The notes: generated by a model from the letters alone, not told the origin. DNA of 46,043 nt from Lachnospiraceae bacterium (GCA_016282745.1 JAEELL010000102.1:1-46043); one strand, 5' to 3'; counted from the first letter of the stretch, positions 9,016 through 18,638 are shown. A program made the numbers and translations.

Positions 9016-9771
9016 ATGATAGATCAGTTTTCAAGAACAAAACTCCTCATTGGAGAAGAAGGCGTAGATAAATTGGCAAATGCCAGAGTTGCAGTGTTTG
9101 GAATCGGAGGGGTTGGCGGATATGTGTGTGAGGCTCTTGCAAGAAGCGGGGTTGGCCACTTCGATTTGATTGACAATGACACTGTAAGTCTTACCAATAT
9201 CAACAGACAGATAATAGCTCTTCACAGTACAGTCGGAAAATACAAAACAGAAGTTATGCGAGACAGAATGAAAGATATAAATCCTGAGGTTGAGGTAGAG
9301 ATACACAACTGTTTCTTCCTTCCGGAAAATGCAGATGAATTTGATTTCTCGAAGTATGATTATGTGGTTGATGCAGTTGATACTGTGGCGGCAAAATTGT
9401 CTGTTATTGTAAAAGCAAAAGAAGAAGGCGTACCGGTTATAAGCAGCATGGGAGCAGGAAATAAACTTGATCCGACGCAGTTTAAGGTTGCGGATATTTA
9501 CAAGACAAAAGTATGTCCTCTTGCCAAAGTTATGAGAAGAGAATTAAAGAGCAGAGGAATAAAGAAATTAAAGGTAGTTTACTCGGAAGAACTGCCTGTA
9601 AAGCAGGATGAAAAAACTGTAAAAGCCTACAACGAAAATGATTTTGAAAATCCTGAAATTGAGAAGAAATCAAACAAGAGAAGTACTCCGGGAAGCACTG
9701 CATTTGTGCCTTCGGTTGCAGGGCTGATTATAGCAGGAGAAGTAATAAAAGATATTGTAAATATGGATTGA
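9016..9771 (+). CDS. tcdA: tRNA threonylcarbamoyladenosine dehydratase (TcdA/CsdL type)
   Basis: 251 residues, an E1-like (ThiF/MoeB superfamily) enzyme. The nucleotide loop VFGIGGVGGYVCEALARSG is near residues 26-44, followed by DLIDNDTVSLTNINRQ and STVGKYKTEVM. The later KVCPLAKVMRRELKSRGI and RSTPGSTAFVPSVAGL blocks are typical of the TcdA/YgdL group rather than ThiF. It cyclises t6A37 to ct6A in tRNAs by ATP-dependent dehydration. The ribosome site is weak (AAGAAAG). The gene is probably monocistronic. Confidence is high for the subgroup. Confidence 0.92.
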   Translation: MIDQFSRTKLLIGEEGVDKLANARVAVFGIGGVGGYVCEALARSGVGHFDLIDNDTVSLTNINRQIIALHSTVGKYKTEVMRDRMKDINPEVEVEIHNCFFLPENADEFDFSKYDYVVDAVDTVAAKLSVIVKAKEEGVPVISSMGAGNKLDPTQFKVADIYKTKVCPLAKVMRRELKSRGIKKLKVVYSEELPVKQDEKTVKAYNENDFENPEIEKKSNKRSTPGSTAFVPSVAGLIIAGEVIKDIVNMD

Positions 9772-9916
9772 AAAAGAATAAAAACAAATGAAATCTGCAT
9801 ATTTTAATTTGTTGAAACGGTCTCTCCAAAATGGTATTATAGAAGTATGTAACAAAGCTTATTAGGGCTTTGATTTGTACGGACAGAAACGGGATAATAT
9901 TCCATATAGAAATGAA

Positions 9917-9995
9917 CATATGAAGGTGTCATATAAGCAAATACATATGAAGGTGTCACATAAGCAAATACATATGAAGATGCCTTATAAACATA
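9917..9995. repeat. 27-bp tandem repeat upstream of the Sel1 gene
   Basis: Three copies (9917-9943, 9944-9970, 9971-9995) of a unit starting CATATGAAGGTGTCA; the third is diverged. It occupies much of the 305-bp gap between tcdA and the Sel1-repeat gene. The rest of that gap shows nothing I can identify. Confidence 0.88.
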
Positions 9996-10076
9996 GCATA
10001 TTTGTGTATAAATGCCGGGTCACTCCTAAAATTATTATCTAATTGCAGTGAACGGCAGGCGCGGAAGGGAGGCAGT

Positions 10077-11888
10077 ATGAAGCATGTAGATATTACTGAA
10101 ACTAACCTCAAAGAAATCTGCAGATTTGAGAGAAACCTTGATGATATCATGGGTGAATCCATCAGGGCTAATTTTGTCTGCAAATCACATTACAGAATTA
10201 CTGCTGAAGATGTGCGTGCGGCATTGGAGAGAGTAAAAAGAGAAAAGATTACATTTGAACAGTTCTATGCAGAATGGTATGAACTTATTTCGGATACTTT
10301 CAAGGATGCAGTTGAGTTTTACAAGAGTATGGGAGCACATCCTATCATTGTTAGGGATGCAGAGGAGATATCCTATACAGAATATCCTGAGTATACACTG
10401 ACAAAGAATGAGAAGTTTGTGCTTGCATATGTTTTTGAAAAGATTGAAGAGATGTGTCACACCGCCGATATGGAAGATTGCGTGTGCGATGTCATGGACC
10501 TTGATACGTGTATAGACTGCATTACATTCTATCTTGAGGATAAGGAAAAGCCGGTCTGGTCTCGCAGATATGTGGATGAGATTAAGACAAAGTATATAGT
10601 GGAGAGAGAGAACTGCTATGACAAGATGTCCGGAGCAGAACTTAGTGCTTACAAGAGATTTGTTGAGCAGCTGTGCAAGAAGAATAATGTTGAGGCTCTA
10701 AGAATTAAAGGCTATGCAACTTACGGTGGAAATGAACTCTATCCTTGTGACTGGAAGAAATCAAGGGATTGTCTTTTAAAACTTGTTGAGTTGACAGATG
10801 ATCCTTATCCGGCTAATACCCTTGGATATATTTACTATTATGGCAGATGCAGTGACGGTGTCCCTGATTATGAACTGGCTTATAAGTATTTTTCAATGGG
10901 AGCTATGGGCGGAATATATGAGTCGATTTATAAGATAGCAGACATGTATATTAACGGCTATTATGTTCATCAGAGTCTGGACAGGGCAGAGAATCTATGT
11001 GCATTTGTTTACGAGGAGAACCTCAAACTCATAGAGAAGGGAAGATTTGATTCCAAATTTGCCGATGCTGCTTTTCGTATGGGCAATCTTGCAAGATTAA
11101 AGGGAGACAATATTTACGCTGTTCAGGAAGCGTATTTTTATTACATGCAGGCTGAGTATGCCATTGCAATGAGAAAGAACGTGGTGAATTATTATGGTGA
11201 TTCCACCGTTGAGGCAAAAATAATCGAGGCTCGAAAGAATGTTGAAGATATTCTGGATGAAGCTGGAATTGCAATCAGGCTAAAGAGATTTGCAATGGAC
11301 TATCCGTGGTTTTTCACAAATATGTGTTCAGAGGGAACAAGGTGTCTGCTGACATATAAGAAGCAGAAGGATAACAGATACGAATTGACTGTTGAGCGAG
11401 TTCCGAGAATGGACACTGACAAATCAAAATCCATTCTGATGACAGTGTGCTGCGTCGGTTTTTGTAAATTAGTAGACAAGGTATCTGTTATTCTTGATGA
11501 TCCTGAGACTATTTGGACTGTTAACAATGAGAAGAGTGTGTTGTTTGACGCGATAAGAATGAGTCAGGATCAGGATGGTGACGGGGTTGTCGTATTCTAT
11601 TTTGACGATCAGGTAGTTGCAACAATAAAAGATGGCGTGTACATTTTCAAGAGGCCAAAAGATGATTTGTCAAATGAAATTGTAAGGATGGCGAGAGTGA
11701 CCTTCGGACGTACAGACAGAACCTACGATTATATTTGTGATTTAGAGGATGTAAAAGAAGGGGACACTGTTGTAGTTCCGGGATATGATGGTGAAACAAA
11801 GGCAACAGTTGTTGACGTTTTTGAAAAAGATACAAATCTGTTACCGTACCCAATTGAGAGGTACAAAAAAGTAATCCGCAAGGCATGA
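10077..11888 (+). CDS. Sel1-repeat (TPR-like) protein
   Basis: 603 residues; ATG 10077 follows GGGAGG (10067-10072), so 25 upstream in-frame residues are excluded. The N-terminal 200 residues are helical and acidic. A central block (about 215-330) carries Sel1-like pairs such as ANTLGYIYYYGRC, AYKYFSMGAMGG and IADMYINGYYV, expected to form a helical scaffold for protein binding. The C-terminal third is different: a segment rich in beta strands ending in DTVVVPGYDGETKATVVDVF, which looks like a small barrel. No signal peptide or membrane segment, so cytosolic. It is a known Lachnospiraceae-type architecture as far as I can judge, without a defined function. Confidence 0.75.
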   Translation: MKHVDITETNLKEICRFERNLDDIMGESIRANFVCKSHYRITAEDVRAALERVKREKITFEQFYAEWYELISDTFKDAVEFYKSMGAHPIIVRDAEEISYTEYPEYTLTKNEKFVLAYVFEKIEEMCHTADMEDCVCDVMDLDTCIDCITFYLEDKEKPVWSRRYVDEIKTKYIVERENCYDKMSGAELSAYKRFVEQLCKKNNVEALRIKGYATYGGNELYPCDWKKSRDCLLKLVELTDDPYPANTLGYIYYYGRCSDGVPDYELAYKYFSMGAMGGIYESIYKIADMYINGYYVHQSLDRAENLCAFVYEENLKLIEKGRFDSKFADAAFRMGNLARLKGDNIYAVQEAYFYYMQAEYAIAMRKNVVNYYGDSTVEAKIIEARKNVEDILDEAGIAIRLKRFAMDYPWFFTNMCSEGTRCLLTYKKQKDNRYELTVERVPRMDTDKSKSILMTVCCVGFCKLVDKVSVILDDPETIWTVNNEKSVLFDAIRMSQDQDGDGVVVFYFDDQVVATIKDGVYIFKRPKDDLSNEIVRMARVTFGRTDRTYDYICDLEDVKEGDTVVVPGYDGETKATVVDVFEKDTNLLPYPIERYKKVIRKA

Positions 11889-11913
11889 GAGTAACATAGT
11901 TAGAAAATTTTTT

Positions 11914-11985
11914 TGGAAAAGAGATGGATTAGGATAACTGAAAGAACTCTGGAAAAGAGATGGATTAGGATAACTGAAAGTACTT
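11914..11985. repeat. 36-bp tandem duplication
   Basis: Two copies (11914-11949 and 11950-11985) with few differences. The unit starts TGGAAAAGAGATGGATTAGG. It fills the space just after the Sel1 gene and before the small membrane protein gene. Confidence 0.9.
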
Positions 11986-12059
11986 TGACTAAGAACTGAA
12001 GTGATATGATAAAAATAAAATAATACAACAATTAGAAAATAGAGATTTAGGACAAAGAA

Positions 12060-12704
12060 ATGAGCAAAAAAATAAGAAATTATATTGAACAAAATGAAAA
12101 GAGTAACCTGACAATGGCTTTAAAAGGACTGATTGACGGAGGACTTTCAAAGGGGTTGAAGAATTTTGATATCAGGGAAGATTTGAATAATGACAGACTT
12201 CTCCTCAATCTGGTTGAACTTGAGACGAGAAAGGGTGAGGGAAAATATGAACTGATAAAGCCTTTTCTAACAATAATCAGATTATATAAAGATAAACTGG
12301 AAATTTTTTCCACAGAAATAGAAATGTATGACGAAGCAGCTGTTATAAAGTACTATCAGAACAATAGACAGGATGTGTATGAAACAGTAGCTTTGGAGCA
12401 GTTTGACGATATGAAGGACATGATAAAGTTTATTAGAGAGCTCGTTGCACAAAAGAGCAGACCTAGAAAAGAATTAACTTACTATCCTTATTCCATAAAA
12501 GATAGAAGAAACGCTGTTGCAGTGAAGAATATAATTATAATGATATCTGTCATGCTAATTGGCGTGGCATTGACACTTAATTTTTATAAAACGTACATTG
12601 GTATAGGGGTAGCTGTTTCTGTGGTGGCATCTATTTTGATTGGATACATGCTAGTAGCATGCCCATATGGAAGAGTTAAACGGAGGATAGTAAAGCAACA
12701 ATAG
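12060..12704 (+). CDS. Small membrane protein of unknown function
   Basis: 214 residues. The first ~160 are charged and soluble, and two adjacent transmembrane segments (about 163-180 and 183-205) form a hairpin close to the C-terminus, which ends in basic residues (RVKRRIVKQQ). The arrangement predicts a cytosolic domain with both termini inside. AGGA lies about 8 bases before the ATG. It is followed 87 bp later by a TetR regulator on the same strand, so the two may be co-transcribed. I do not recognise the family. Confidence 0.7.
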   Translation: MSKKIRNYIEQNEKSNLTMALKGLIDGGLSKGLKNFDIREDLNNDRLLLNLVELETRKGEGKYELIKPFLTIIRLYKDKLEIFSTEIEMYDEAAVIKYYQNNRQDVYETVALEQFDDMKDMIKFIRELVAQKSRPRKELTYYPYSIKDRRNAVAVKNIIIMISVMLIGVALTLNFYKTYIGIGVAVSVVASILIGYMLVACPYGRVKRRIVKQQ

Positions 12705-12791
12705 CAAAGCAGCAGGTTTGATTTTGTAAAGTTAAAGTGGGGGAGTGCATCCGGACAGAATTAGTTTTGGATACTCAAAACGGAGGTGCTT

Positions 12792-13379
12792 ATGGAAGAT
12801 GAAAAGACTGTTAGAAAAAAGATAATTTCAGAAGCAAAGAACAGATTCATAGAGTGTGGTGCAGACTTTTCCGTAGACACAATTGCAAAAAACACAAAGA
12901 CCAGTAAGAAGACAATCTATCGTATTTTTGGAAATAAGAATATGTTGCTGGTTGAAATGGTGGATTCTATTTTCGAAAGCATATTTGAGCGCGTAGATCA
13001 GGTTTTTGAGGACGAAAGTTTGGAAGCGGTTGATATTCTGAGAGAATTGCTGTTTATAATATCAGAGAGTTTTTGGGAATATAATATAAGGGCGATGCTG
13101 GAACTCAAAGAAACCAAAGAGAGTGGTGAAGCAGTGATTCGCGAAATGGATATGATGTTAGATTCACTTTGGAACCGGGTTGGAAAAGTTGTGGATTTTG
13201 GAGTGTCAGAAGGCGATTTGCGAAATGTTTCCATAGAGAATATCAGATTCATAGTTGAATCAATCATGATAAGTCTAACAGATAAGATAAAAAGCAGATC
13301 CATTAAAAGAGAAGAGCTGGAAACTATTATTGATGAGTTGGTGTGTATTTTGACTGACGGAGTTAGGAATATTTTTTAG
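12792..13379 (+). CDS. TetR/AcrR-family transcriptional regulator
   Basis: 195 residues; ATG 12792 has GGAGG (12782-12786) five bases upstream, while a GTG at 12786 overlaps that site. The N-terminal 55 residues are a classic TetR helix-turn-helix: ISEAKNRFIECGADFSVDTIAKN, then TSKKTIYRIFGNKNMLL. The rest is the helical ligand and dimer domain. It probably represses a nearby gene; candidates are the upstream membrane protein, with which it may form an operon, or a distant efflux gene. A bidirectional terminator follows the stop. Confidence 0.92.
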   Translation: MEDEKTVRKKIISEAKNRFIECGADFSVDTIAKNTKTSKKTIYRIFGNKNMLLVEMVDSIFESIFERVDQVFEDESLEAVDILRELLFIISESFWEYNIRAMLELKETKESGEAVIREMDMMLDSLWNRVGKVVDFGVSEGDLRNVSIENIRFIVESIMISLTDKIKSRSIKREELETIIDELVCILTDGVRNIF

Positions 13380-13487
13380 CTGATGTGCCGATGATGCTTT
13401 GTGATTGATGAGTTTAGGACAACTTTTTAGCTGATGAGGTTAGAAATGATTTTGGTACTCAGAATCGATAATAAGAATATGAGGCAT

Positions 13488-13529
13488 AAAAAAAGGTGGA
13501 AAGAAAAATGTTCTTTTCACCTTTTTTTT
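13488..13529. terminator. Bidirectional terminator
   Basis: An A-rich arm containing AAAAAAAGGTG pairs with CACCTTTTTTT across a short loop. It has a T run on each strand and lies between convergent genes (TetR on +, zinc-ribbon membrane protein on -), so it can serve both. Confidence 0.85.
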
Positions 13530-13555
13530 CTGTGTGTTATTTAATGAATTTAATG

Positions 13556-14758
13556 TTACTCAATATCTACATGCTTCTGTCTCATGACACCGCCACAATT
13601 CTCACAGAGGAGAAAATCACCCTCAAGAGTGGCTCCACAGTCCGGACAATAGGAAATAAGTTTCTTTTTGAGATAGTAAGGAATCTCAACCTGACCAACG
13701 TTTATGTCATCAGCATATTCCTTAGCTGTACCTGAATTGCTCTTTTTACGCGCAAGATATTGGCTAGGAGAAGATACGCTCTCTCTGATTCGTCTGATTG
13801 CTTTTGCAGCTTCACTGTCAGATGACTCAACAAGATCCTCAGTAGTCCGTGAAGGTGTAATGCCTGTCGAATCATTTTCTGAAGCGTATTCATAACCGGT
13901 GTCGGAAGAGTTTACATAAGCTTCAGCATTTACATCGGAAGAGCTTGCATAGTCTTCAGTATTAACATCATAATCATCAAACAAATTACCGATTGCTTCA
14001 TCAACATCTACATCATCGTTGTTAATTGCAGCTTCGATAGAAGAGTTCATCTCTGCTAATTCTTCCTGATGTGAAGAATAATCAACTGTGTTTGCAGCGT
14101 CAGCAGTATCTGCATATTCATAGGAAGCATCATCTGTCATGGAATCATCGTCGTACAACGAACCATTATCTGTTATGGAATCATCGTCGTACAATGAACC
14201 ATTATCTGTTATGGAATCATCATCATCATACAATGAATCCTGTGATTTGTTGTTAGATTCATTAGCATGGCTTCTTGAATTTGTATTTCTGCCCGTTCTT
14301 GCTCTTCTGGCAGAACTTTGAGTTGTTCTTGAACTGCGTGAAGATTTGGCAGGTGCCTTCGCAAAACTATAATTTCCAAAAAGAATAAATCTTATTGCGC
14401 AAACAATTAAAATTCCTACGATAATAATTGCAAATGCAACCCAATGGTGATTCTTAGAAACAGAAATCATTGCAGGCATATTCTTGAGTAGTGCAACAAT
14501 CAATATCAAAGCACCGAATGTTGCGAGAATGTAATAATTGATACTCGCTAAATAATTAAAAAAATCAGCAACTCTGTTATCGGGCTTTGATGCATACTGC
14601 TTAGTTCCCCAAATTAGAATCAGATAATACATACCCAACAAAATAAGTAGTATAGGTAAAATAATATCTATTTTGATGAGCAATAATCCACCTATGATGC
14701 ACACTGCACCAAATACATTAGATAGAATGAACTCATCTTTTTGATAAAAATTTTTCAT
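13556..14758 (-). CDS. Membrane protein with acidic repeats and C-terminal zinc ribbon
   Basis: 400 residues. I start at the Met with GAGG 8 bases upstream (ATG read at 14758), not six codons earlier. Four transmembrane segments occupy about residues 10-135. A basic Ser/Arg stretch follows, then a long acidic low-complexity region holding three near-identical copies of SLYDDDSITDNG. The C-terminus is a zinc ribbon, YCPDCG then LLCENCGG. The cytosolic tail may dock a partner or nucleic acid, as in other membrane zinc-ribbon proteins. The 36- to 39-base DNA repeats in the acidic part probably vary in copy number between strains. Function unknown. Confidence 0.78.
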   Translation of the reverse strand: MKNFYQKDEFILSNVFGAVCIIGGLLLIKIDIILPILLILLGMYYLILIWGTKQYASKPDNRVADFFNYLASINYYILATFGALILIVALLKNMPAMISVSKNHHWVAFAIIIVGILIVCAIRFILFGNYSFAKAPAKSSRSSRTTQSSARRARTGRNTNSRSHANESNNKSQDSLYDDDDSITDNGSLYDDDSITDNGSLYDDDSMTDDASYEYADTADAANTVDYSSHQEELAEMNSSIEAAINNDDVDVDEAIGNLFDDYDVNTEDYASSSDVNAEAYVNSSDTGYEYASENDSTGITPSRTTEDLVESSDSEAAKAIRRIRESVSSPSQYLARKKSNSGTAKEYADDINVGQVEIPYYLKKKLISYCPDCGATLEGDFLLCENCGGVMRQKHVDIE

Positions 14759-14792
14759 GATAAAAACCTCGTTCAAAAGTAATTCAAAGCAT

Positions 14793-14822
14793 ATTATAGC
14801 ATTAAATTGTAAATAATGCGAA
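14793..14822 (-). promoter_or_regulatory. Candidate promoter for the zinc-ribbon membrane protein
   Basis: On the minus strand, a perfect -10 TATAAT (14793-14798) with the extended TG motif is preceded, 18 bases away, by TTCGCA (14817-14822; 4 of 6 match to TTGACA). It lies 35 bases before the start codon. Confidence 0.5.
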
Positions 14823-15034
14823 ATTTTTTATGTGAAAAAATGATTTTTTACAAATTATAAAAAATTAATGTGGAAAAAAGATGATTCATAAGTTGCAATT
14901 AATAGAGGAAAGGCGGCTGATTATAAGAGTTGTTGAAACAGGATTAATCATGATAAGTTGAAAAAATGTGATGTATGAAGTAAAATTTAAGGTGGATTAT
15001 GACGTTTTTTAGTCACAGAAAGGAATTAAGAACA

Positions 15035-15538
15035 ATGGAATATTGGGATATTTATGATGAAAATAAACAAAAAACAGGAAGGACAATGCAGAGAAATGAT
15101 TGGTGCCTGAAAGATGGAGAGTATCATCTCACTGTCTTAGGAGTAATTGGACGACCTGACGGAACATATCTCATCACAAAGAGAGTAATGACAAAAGCAT
15201 GGGCGCCGGGCTGGTGGGAAGTATCAGGCGGAGCATGCATGGCAGGTGAAGAGTCAGAAGAAGCTGTCAGAAGAGAACTAATGGAAGAAACGGGAATTGA
15301 TGTCGCAAATTTAGACGGAGGATATGTTTTCTCATACAAGAGAGAGAATCCGGGCGAGGGCGACAATTATTTTGTTGACATTTACAAGTATATCGGAGAT
15401 ATTGATGACTCTGATGTTAAAGTGCAGGAAGCAGAAGCAGACGGATATATGTTTGCAACTCATGATCAGATAAAGGAATTTGCGGATCAGGGAATATTCC
15501 TTCACTACGACAGTATCAAGAGAGTGTTCGAAGACTAG
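15035..15538 (+). CDS. NUDIX hydrolase
   Basis: 167 residues; ATG 15035 (MEYWDIYDEN) matches the usual N-terminus and has AAAGGA upstream, so 12 earlier codons are dropped. The Nudix box is complete: GGACMAGEESEEAVRRELMEETGI, described here as G(x5)E(x7)REUxEExGU, spanning about residues 67-90. The opening WDIYDENKQKTGRTM resembles the Idi/YfcD-like subgroup, which hydrolyses or isomerises isoprenoid-like or nucleotide diphosphates. Substrate is uncertain. It ends 16 bases before the aldo/keto reductase gene, so they are probably one operon. Confidence 0.9.
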   Translation: MEYWDIYDENKQKTGRTMQRNDWCLKDGEYHLTVLGVIGRPDGTYLITKRVMTKAWAPGWWEVSGGACMAGEESEEAVRRELMEETGIDVANLDGGYVFSYKRENPGEGDNYFVDIYKYIGDIDDSDVKVQEAEADGYMFATHDQIKEFADQGIFLHYDSIKRVFED

Positions 15539-15554
15539 AGGAAGAAGGTGTAAT

Positions 15555-16733
15555 ATGCAATATAGAAAAGATAAATACGGACGCGATATTTCCATGTTGG
15601 GATATGGCTGTATGAGATTCTCAAGAAAAGGGACCGGGATTGATATTGATAAAACAGAGAAAGAGATTATGTATGCGATTGAGAATGGGGTAAACTATCT
15701 TGACACTGCATATATTTACCCGGGGAGCGAAGCCGCGGTTGGAGAAATTCTTGAGAGAAACAATTGTCGTGACAAAGTGTATATTGCAACAAAACTTCCA
15801 CAGTATCTTATTAAGTCTGAGGCAGCCCTTGACAAATATTTTAATGAGCAGCTTAGCAGACTCAGAACAGATCATATAGATTACTATCTCATGCATATGC
15901 TCACAGACGTGGCTGCGTGGGAGAAACTCAAGGCATTGGGAATTGAGCAGTGGATCGAAAAGAAAAAAGCCGAGGGGAAGATTATTAATCTTGGTTTTTC
16001 TTATCATGGAAATACAGATATGTTCCTTAAGATATTAAATGATTATGACTGGGATTTCTGTCAGATTCAGTATAATTATTTGGATGAGCACAGTCAGGCA
16101 GGAAGAAAAGGCTTGATGGCTGCAGCTGAGAAGAACATTCCTGTAATAATAATGGAGCCACTTAGAGGCGGAAAATTAGTAGGTCTTATGCCTGACAGCG
16201 GGAAGAAACTTATCGCAGAACATCCAAAGAAATGGACTGCAGCAGAGTGGGCATTCAGGTGGCTGTTCAATCAGCCTCAGGTTACTTGTGTTCTGTCAGG
16301 AATGAATTCCCCTGAGATGGTTGAGGAAAATGTCAGAATTGCAGACTCAGCAAAGGCAGGAGAATTTACTGAGGAGGATTTTACTTTTATTGAAAAGGTA
16401 AAGGCTGAGATAAATAAAAAAACAAAGGTTGGATGTACAGGTTGCGGATATTGCATGCCATGCCCAAAAGGTATTGACATCCCAACTGCTTTTAAGTGTT
16501 ACAACCAGATGTATACGGAGAACAAGATGTCCGGCAGAAGCGAATACATCCAGATAGTAGCACTCCAAAAAGAAATGAGTGATATTGCAAACTGTGTAGA
16601 GTGTGGAAAGTGCGAAAGCCACTGCCCGCAGCATTTGCCGATTCGTGAGAAATTAAAGGAAGCAAGAAAGAATCTCACACCATGGCACTACAGAGTTGCA
16701 ATTAAAGTGATAAGAAAATTCAAATTCTGGTAA
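15555..16733 (+). CDS. Aldo/keto reductase with C-terminal 2[4Fe-4S] domain
   Basis: 392 residues; ATG 15555 has AAGGTG upstream. Longer in-frame starts overlap the NUDIX gene. The reductase barrel shows the catalytic Asp and Tyr in YLDTAYIYPGS, the Lys in ATKLP and the His in YYLMHM. The C-terminal 70 residues carry two ferredoxin-like clusters, CTGCGYCMPCPKG and CVECGKCESHCPQ. This fusion is common in anaerobic Firmicutes and Bacteroidetes as an oxidoreductase of the aldo/keto reductase superfamily linked to ferredoxin-type electron transfer; its natural substrate is not established. Cytosolic. Confidence 0.93.
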   Translation: MQYRKDKYGRDISMLGYGCMRFSRKGTGIDIDKTEKEIMYAIENGVNYLDTAYIYPGSEAAVGEILERNNCRDKVYIATKLPQYLIKSEAALDKYFNEQLSRLRTDHIDYYLMHMLTDVAAWEKLKALGIEQWIEKKKAEGKIINLGFSYHGNTDMFLKILNDYDWDFCQIQYNYLDEHSQAGRKGLMAAAEKNIPVIIMEPLRGGKLVGLMPDSGKKLIAEHPKKWTAAEWAFRWLFNQPQVTCVLSGMNSPEMVEENVRIADSAKAGEFTEEDFTFIEKVKAEINKKTKVGCTGCGYCMPCPKGIDIPTAFKCYNQMYTENKMSGRSEYIQIVALQKEMSDIANCVECGKCESHCPQHLPIREKLKEARKNLTPWHYRVAIKVIRKFKFW

Positions 16734-16760
16734 AGTTCGAACGAGTCTTGGACGCCATGG

Positions 16761-17128
16761 TAGGGGACTACATACGAAAAAGAAGAAAATTGCAAAATCG
16801 TCTGAGTAAGAGATCTAGGGACTACATACGAAAGAGGAGAAAATTACAAAATCGTCTGAGTGAGAGATCTAAGTGCTACATACGAAAGAGAAGAAAATAA
16901 CAAAATCGTCTGAGTGAGAGATCTAAGTGCTACATACGAAAGAGAAGAAAATAACAAAATCGTCTGAGTGAGAGATCTAAGTGCTACATACGAAAGAGGA
17001 GAAAATTGCAAAATCGTCTGAGTAAGAAATCTAGGGCTTACATACGAAAAAGAAGAAAATTGCAAAATCGTCTGAGTGAGAGATCTAAGTGCTACATACG
17101 AAAAAGAAGAAAATTGCAAAATCGTCTG
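16761..17128. repeat. 54-bp tandem array
   Basis: Six full copies (starts 16800, 16854, 16908, 16962, 17016, 17070), a partial copy before them and a few bases after. The unit runs from GTCTGAGTGAGAGATCTA through CTACATACGAAA to AACAAAATC. Copies differ at a few sites. It fills most of the 537-bp gap between the aldo/keto reductase and MATE genes. Since 54 is a multiple of three, the minus strand stays open and repeats an 18-residue pattern, but there is no ribosome site; I regard it as non-coding. Nothing else is visible in the gap except the MATE ribosome site. Confidence 0.92.
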
Positions 17129-17270
17129 TAAAGATATCAAGAACGTTAGAGATGAGAAGTAAAAGAAGAAAAGCAACAGAAATAGAAGAAAAACAACAGT
17201 AAGAACATAACAAGAACGACTGTTGAAAACAGGAAAAACAAAAAACAACAGTAACATAGAAAGGAAGAGT

Positions 17271-18638
17271 ATGAATTCGGAGAAAAATATTTTTTACAGG
17301 CAGATTTTTAAGCTGATTCTCCCCATCGTTATACAAAATCTTCTGAGTGCAGCAGTCCATTCAGTGGACGTTGTAATGCTGACAAAAGTTGGGCAGTCGT
17401 CATTGGCAGCGGTCTCACTTGCGGCACAGTATGCGAACATTTTGTTCATGGTTTATTTTGGAGTTGGAACCGGTGTGACGCTGCTTGGCGCACAGTATTG
17501 GGGAAAGAAGGACATAAAGGCCATCGAACTTGTGGAGGGGATAGCACTCAGATTTTCAGTTTGCGTGGGAATAGTGATGTTTTTATTAACACTGACTATT
17601 CCTGAATTGATGATGAAATTATTTACCAGTGATCCGGAATTGATAACAATAGGTGGAACTTACCTCAAATATGTGGGATTTTCGTATTTTTGCTGGTCCA
17701 TAACAGAGGTTTATATGGCGACACTCAGAAGTGTTGAGAGAGTATCCATAGTAACAGTATTGTCATCAGCTGCAATTGTTTGGAACATAATATTAAATGC
17801 AGTATTGATTTTCGGATTGTTTGGATTTCCAAAGATGGGAGCGGCAGGTGCTGCTCTTGCAACAAGTATTTCAAGAGGAATTCAGCTGATATTGTGCTTT
17901 GGAGTTTCTTTTGCTTCAAAGAATGTCAAAATTAGGTTGTCTTATATTTTTAAGAGAAATAAGATTTTATTCAAAGATTTCCTCACAATGGTTGTTCCCG
18001 CAATGGTAAATGATATGGCTTGGGGAACTGCATTTTCCATGTATTCAGTGATTCTTGGTCATATAAGTACAGATATAGTTGCCGCAAATTCGGTTGTGGG
18101 AGTTGTGAGAAATTTTGCAATGGTATTGTGTTTTGCAATAGCCAGCGCAACTACTATATGGCTTGGAAAATATATTGGAATGGGAGATTTGAAAAAAGCG
18201 GAAAAAGACGGCGCAAGACTGTTGAATATGACGGTGGTTGCAGGTGCCATAGGAGGAGTTCTGATTCTGATTTCCACATATCCGGTTGTTCAGTATTACA
18301 AACTTCATTCCGACATGACAGAACAAGCCATAAAATATCTTACCTGCATGCTTCTGATAAATGTTATATATATTATGGGTGGAGCAGTTAACACGACTCT
18401 GATTGCAGGAATTTTCAGAGCAGGTGGAGATACAAAGTTTGGACTTATATGTGATACCATAGACATGTGGGGCTATGCGGTACCGCTTGGGTTTATCGCA
18501 GCGTTTGTTTTGAAACTTCCACCGCTTGTGGTTTATCTTCTTCTCTGCACGGACGAATTTGTGAAGTGGCCGTGGGTATTTAAGAGGTATAGAAGTAAGA
18601 AGTGGGTAAATAATATCACAAAAGATTATGAAGCCTAG
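17271..18638 (+). CDS. MATE-family efflux transporter
   Basis: 455 residues; ATG 17271 (MNSEKNIFYRQIF) has AAGGA upstream, and a TTG 16 codons earlier is discarded. Twelve hydrophobic segments are visible in two six-helix halves. Family signatures include ILPIVIQNLLSAAVHSVDVVMLTKVG in the first helix region (quoted in part: LPIVIQNLLSAAV), GTGVTLLGAQYWG, and MGAAGAALATSIS. It exports cationic drugs or metabolites using a sodium or proton gradient. No regulator is adjacent. The 256 bases after it hold no recognised element. Confidence 0.93.
   Translation: MNSEKNIFYRQIFKLILPIVIQNLLSAAVHSVDVVMLTKVGQSSLAAVSLAAQYANILFMVYFGVGTGVTLLGAQYWGKKDIKAIELVEGIALRFSVCVGIVMFLLTLTIPELMMKLFTSDPELITIGGTYLKYVGFSYFCWSITEVYMATLRSVERVSIVTVLSSAAIVWNIILNAVLIFGLFGFPKMGAAGAALATSISRGIQLILCFGVSFASKNVKIRLSYIFKRNKILFKDFLTMVVPAMVNDMAWGTAFSMYSVILGHISTDIVAANSVVGVVRNFAMVLCFAIASATTIWLGKYIGMGDLKKAEKDGARLLNMTVVAGAIGGVLILISTYPVVQYYKLHSDMTEQAIKYLTCMLLINVIYIMGGAVNTTLIAGIFRAGGDTKFGLICDTIDMWGYAVPLGFIAAFVLKLPPLVVYLLLCTDEFVKWPWVFKRYRSKKWVNNITKDYEA

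Noticed and set aside
16844-17257. 137-codon minus-strand frame with 18-residue repeats
   Set aside because: It follows directly from the 54-bp tandem array; no start signals and hydrophobic low-complexity ends. Kept only as an observation.
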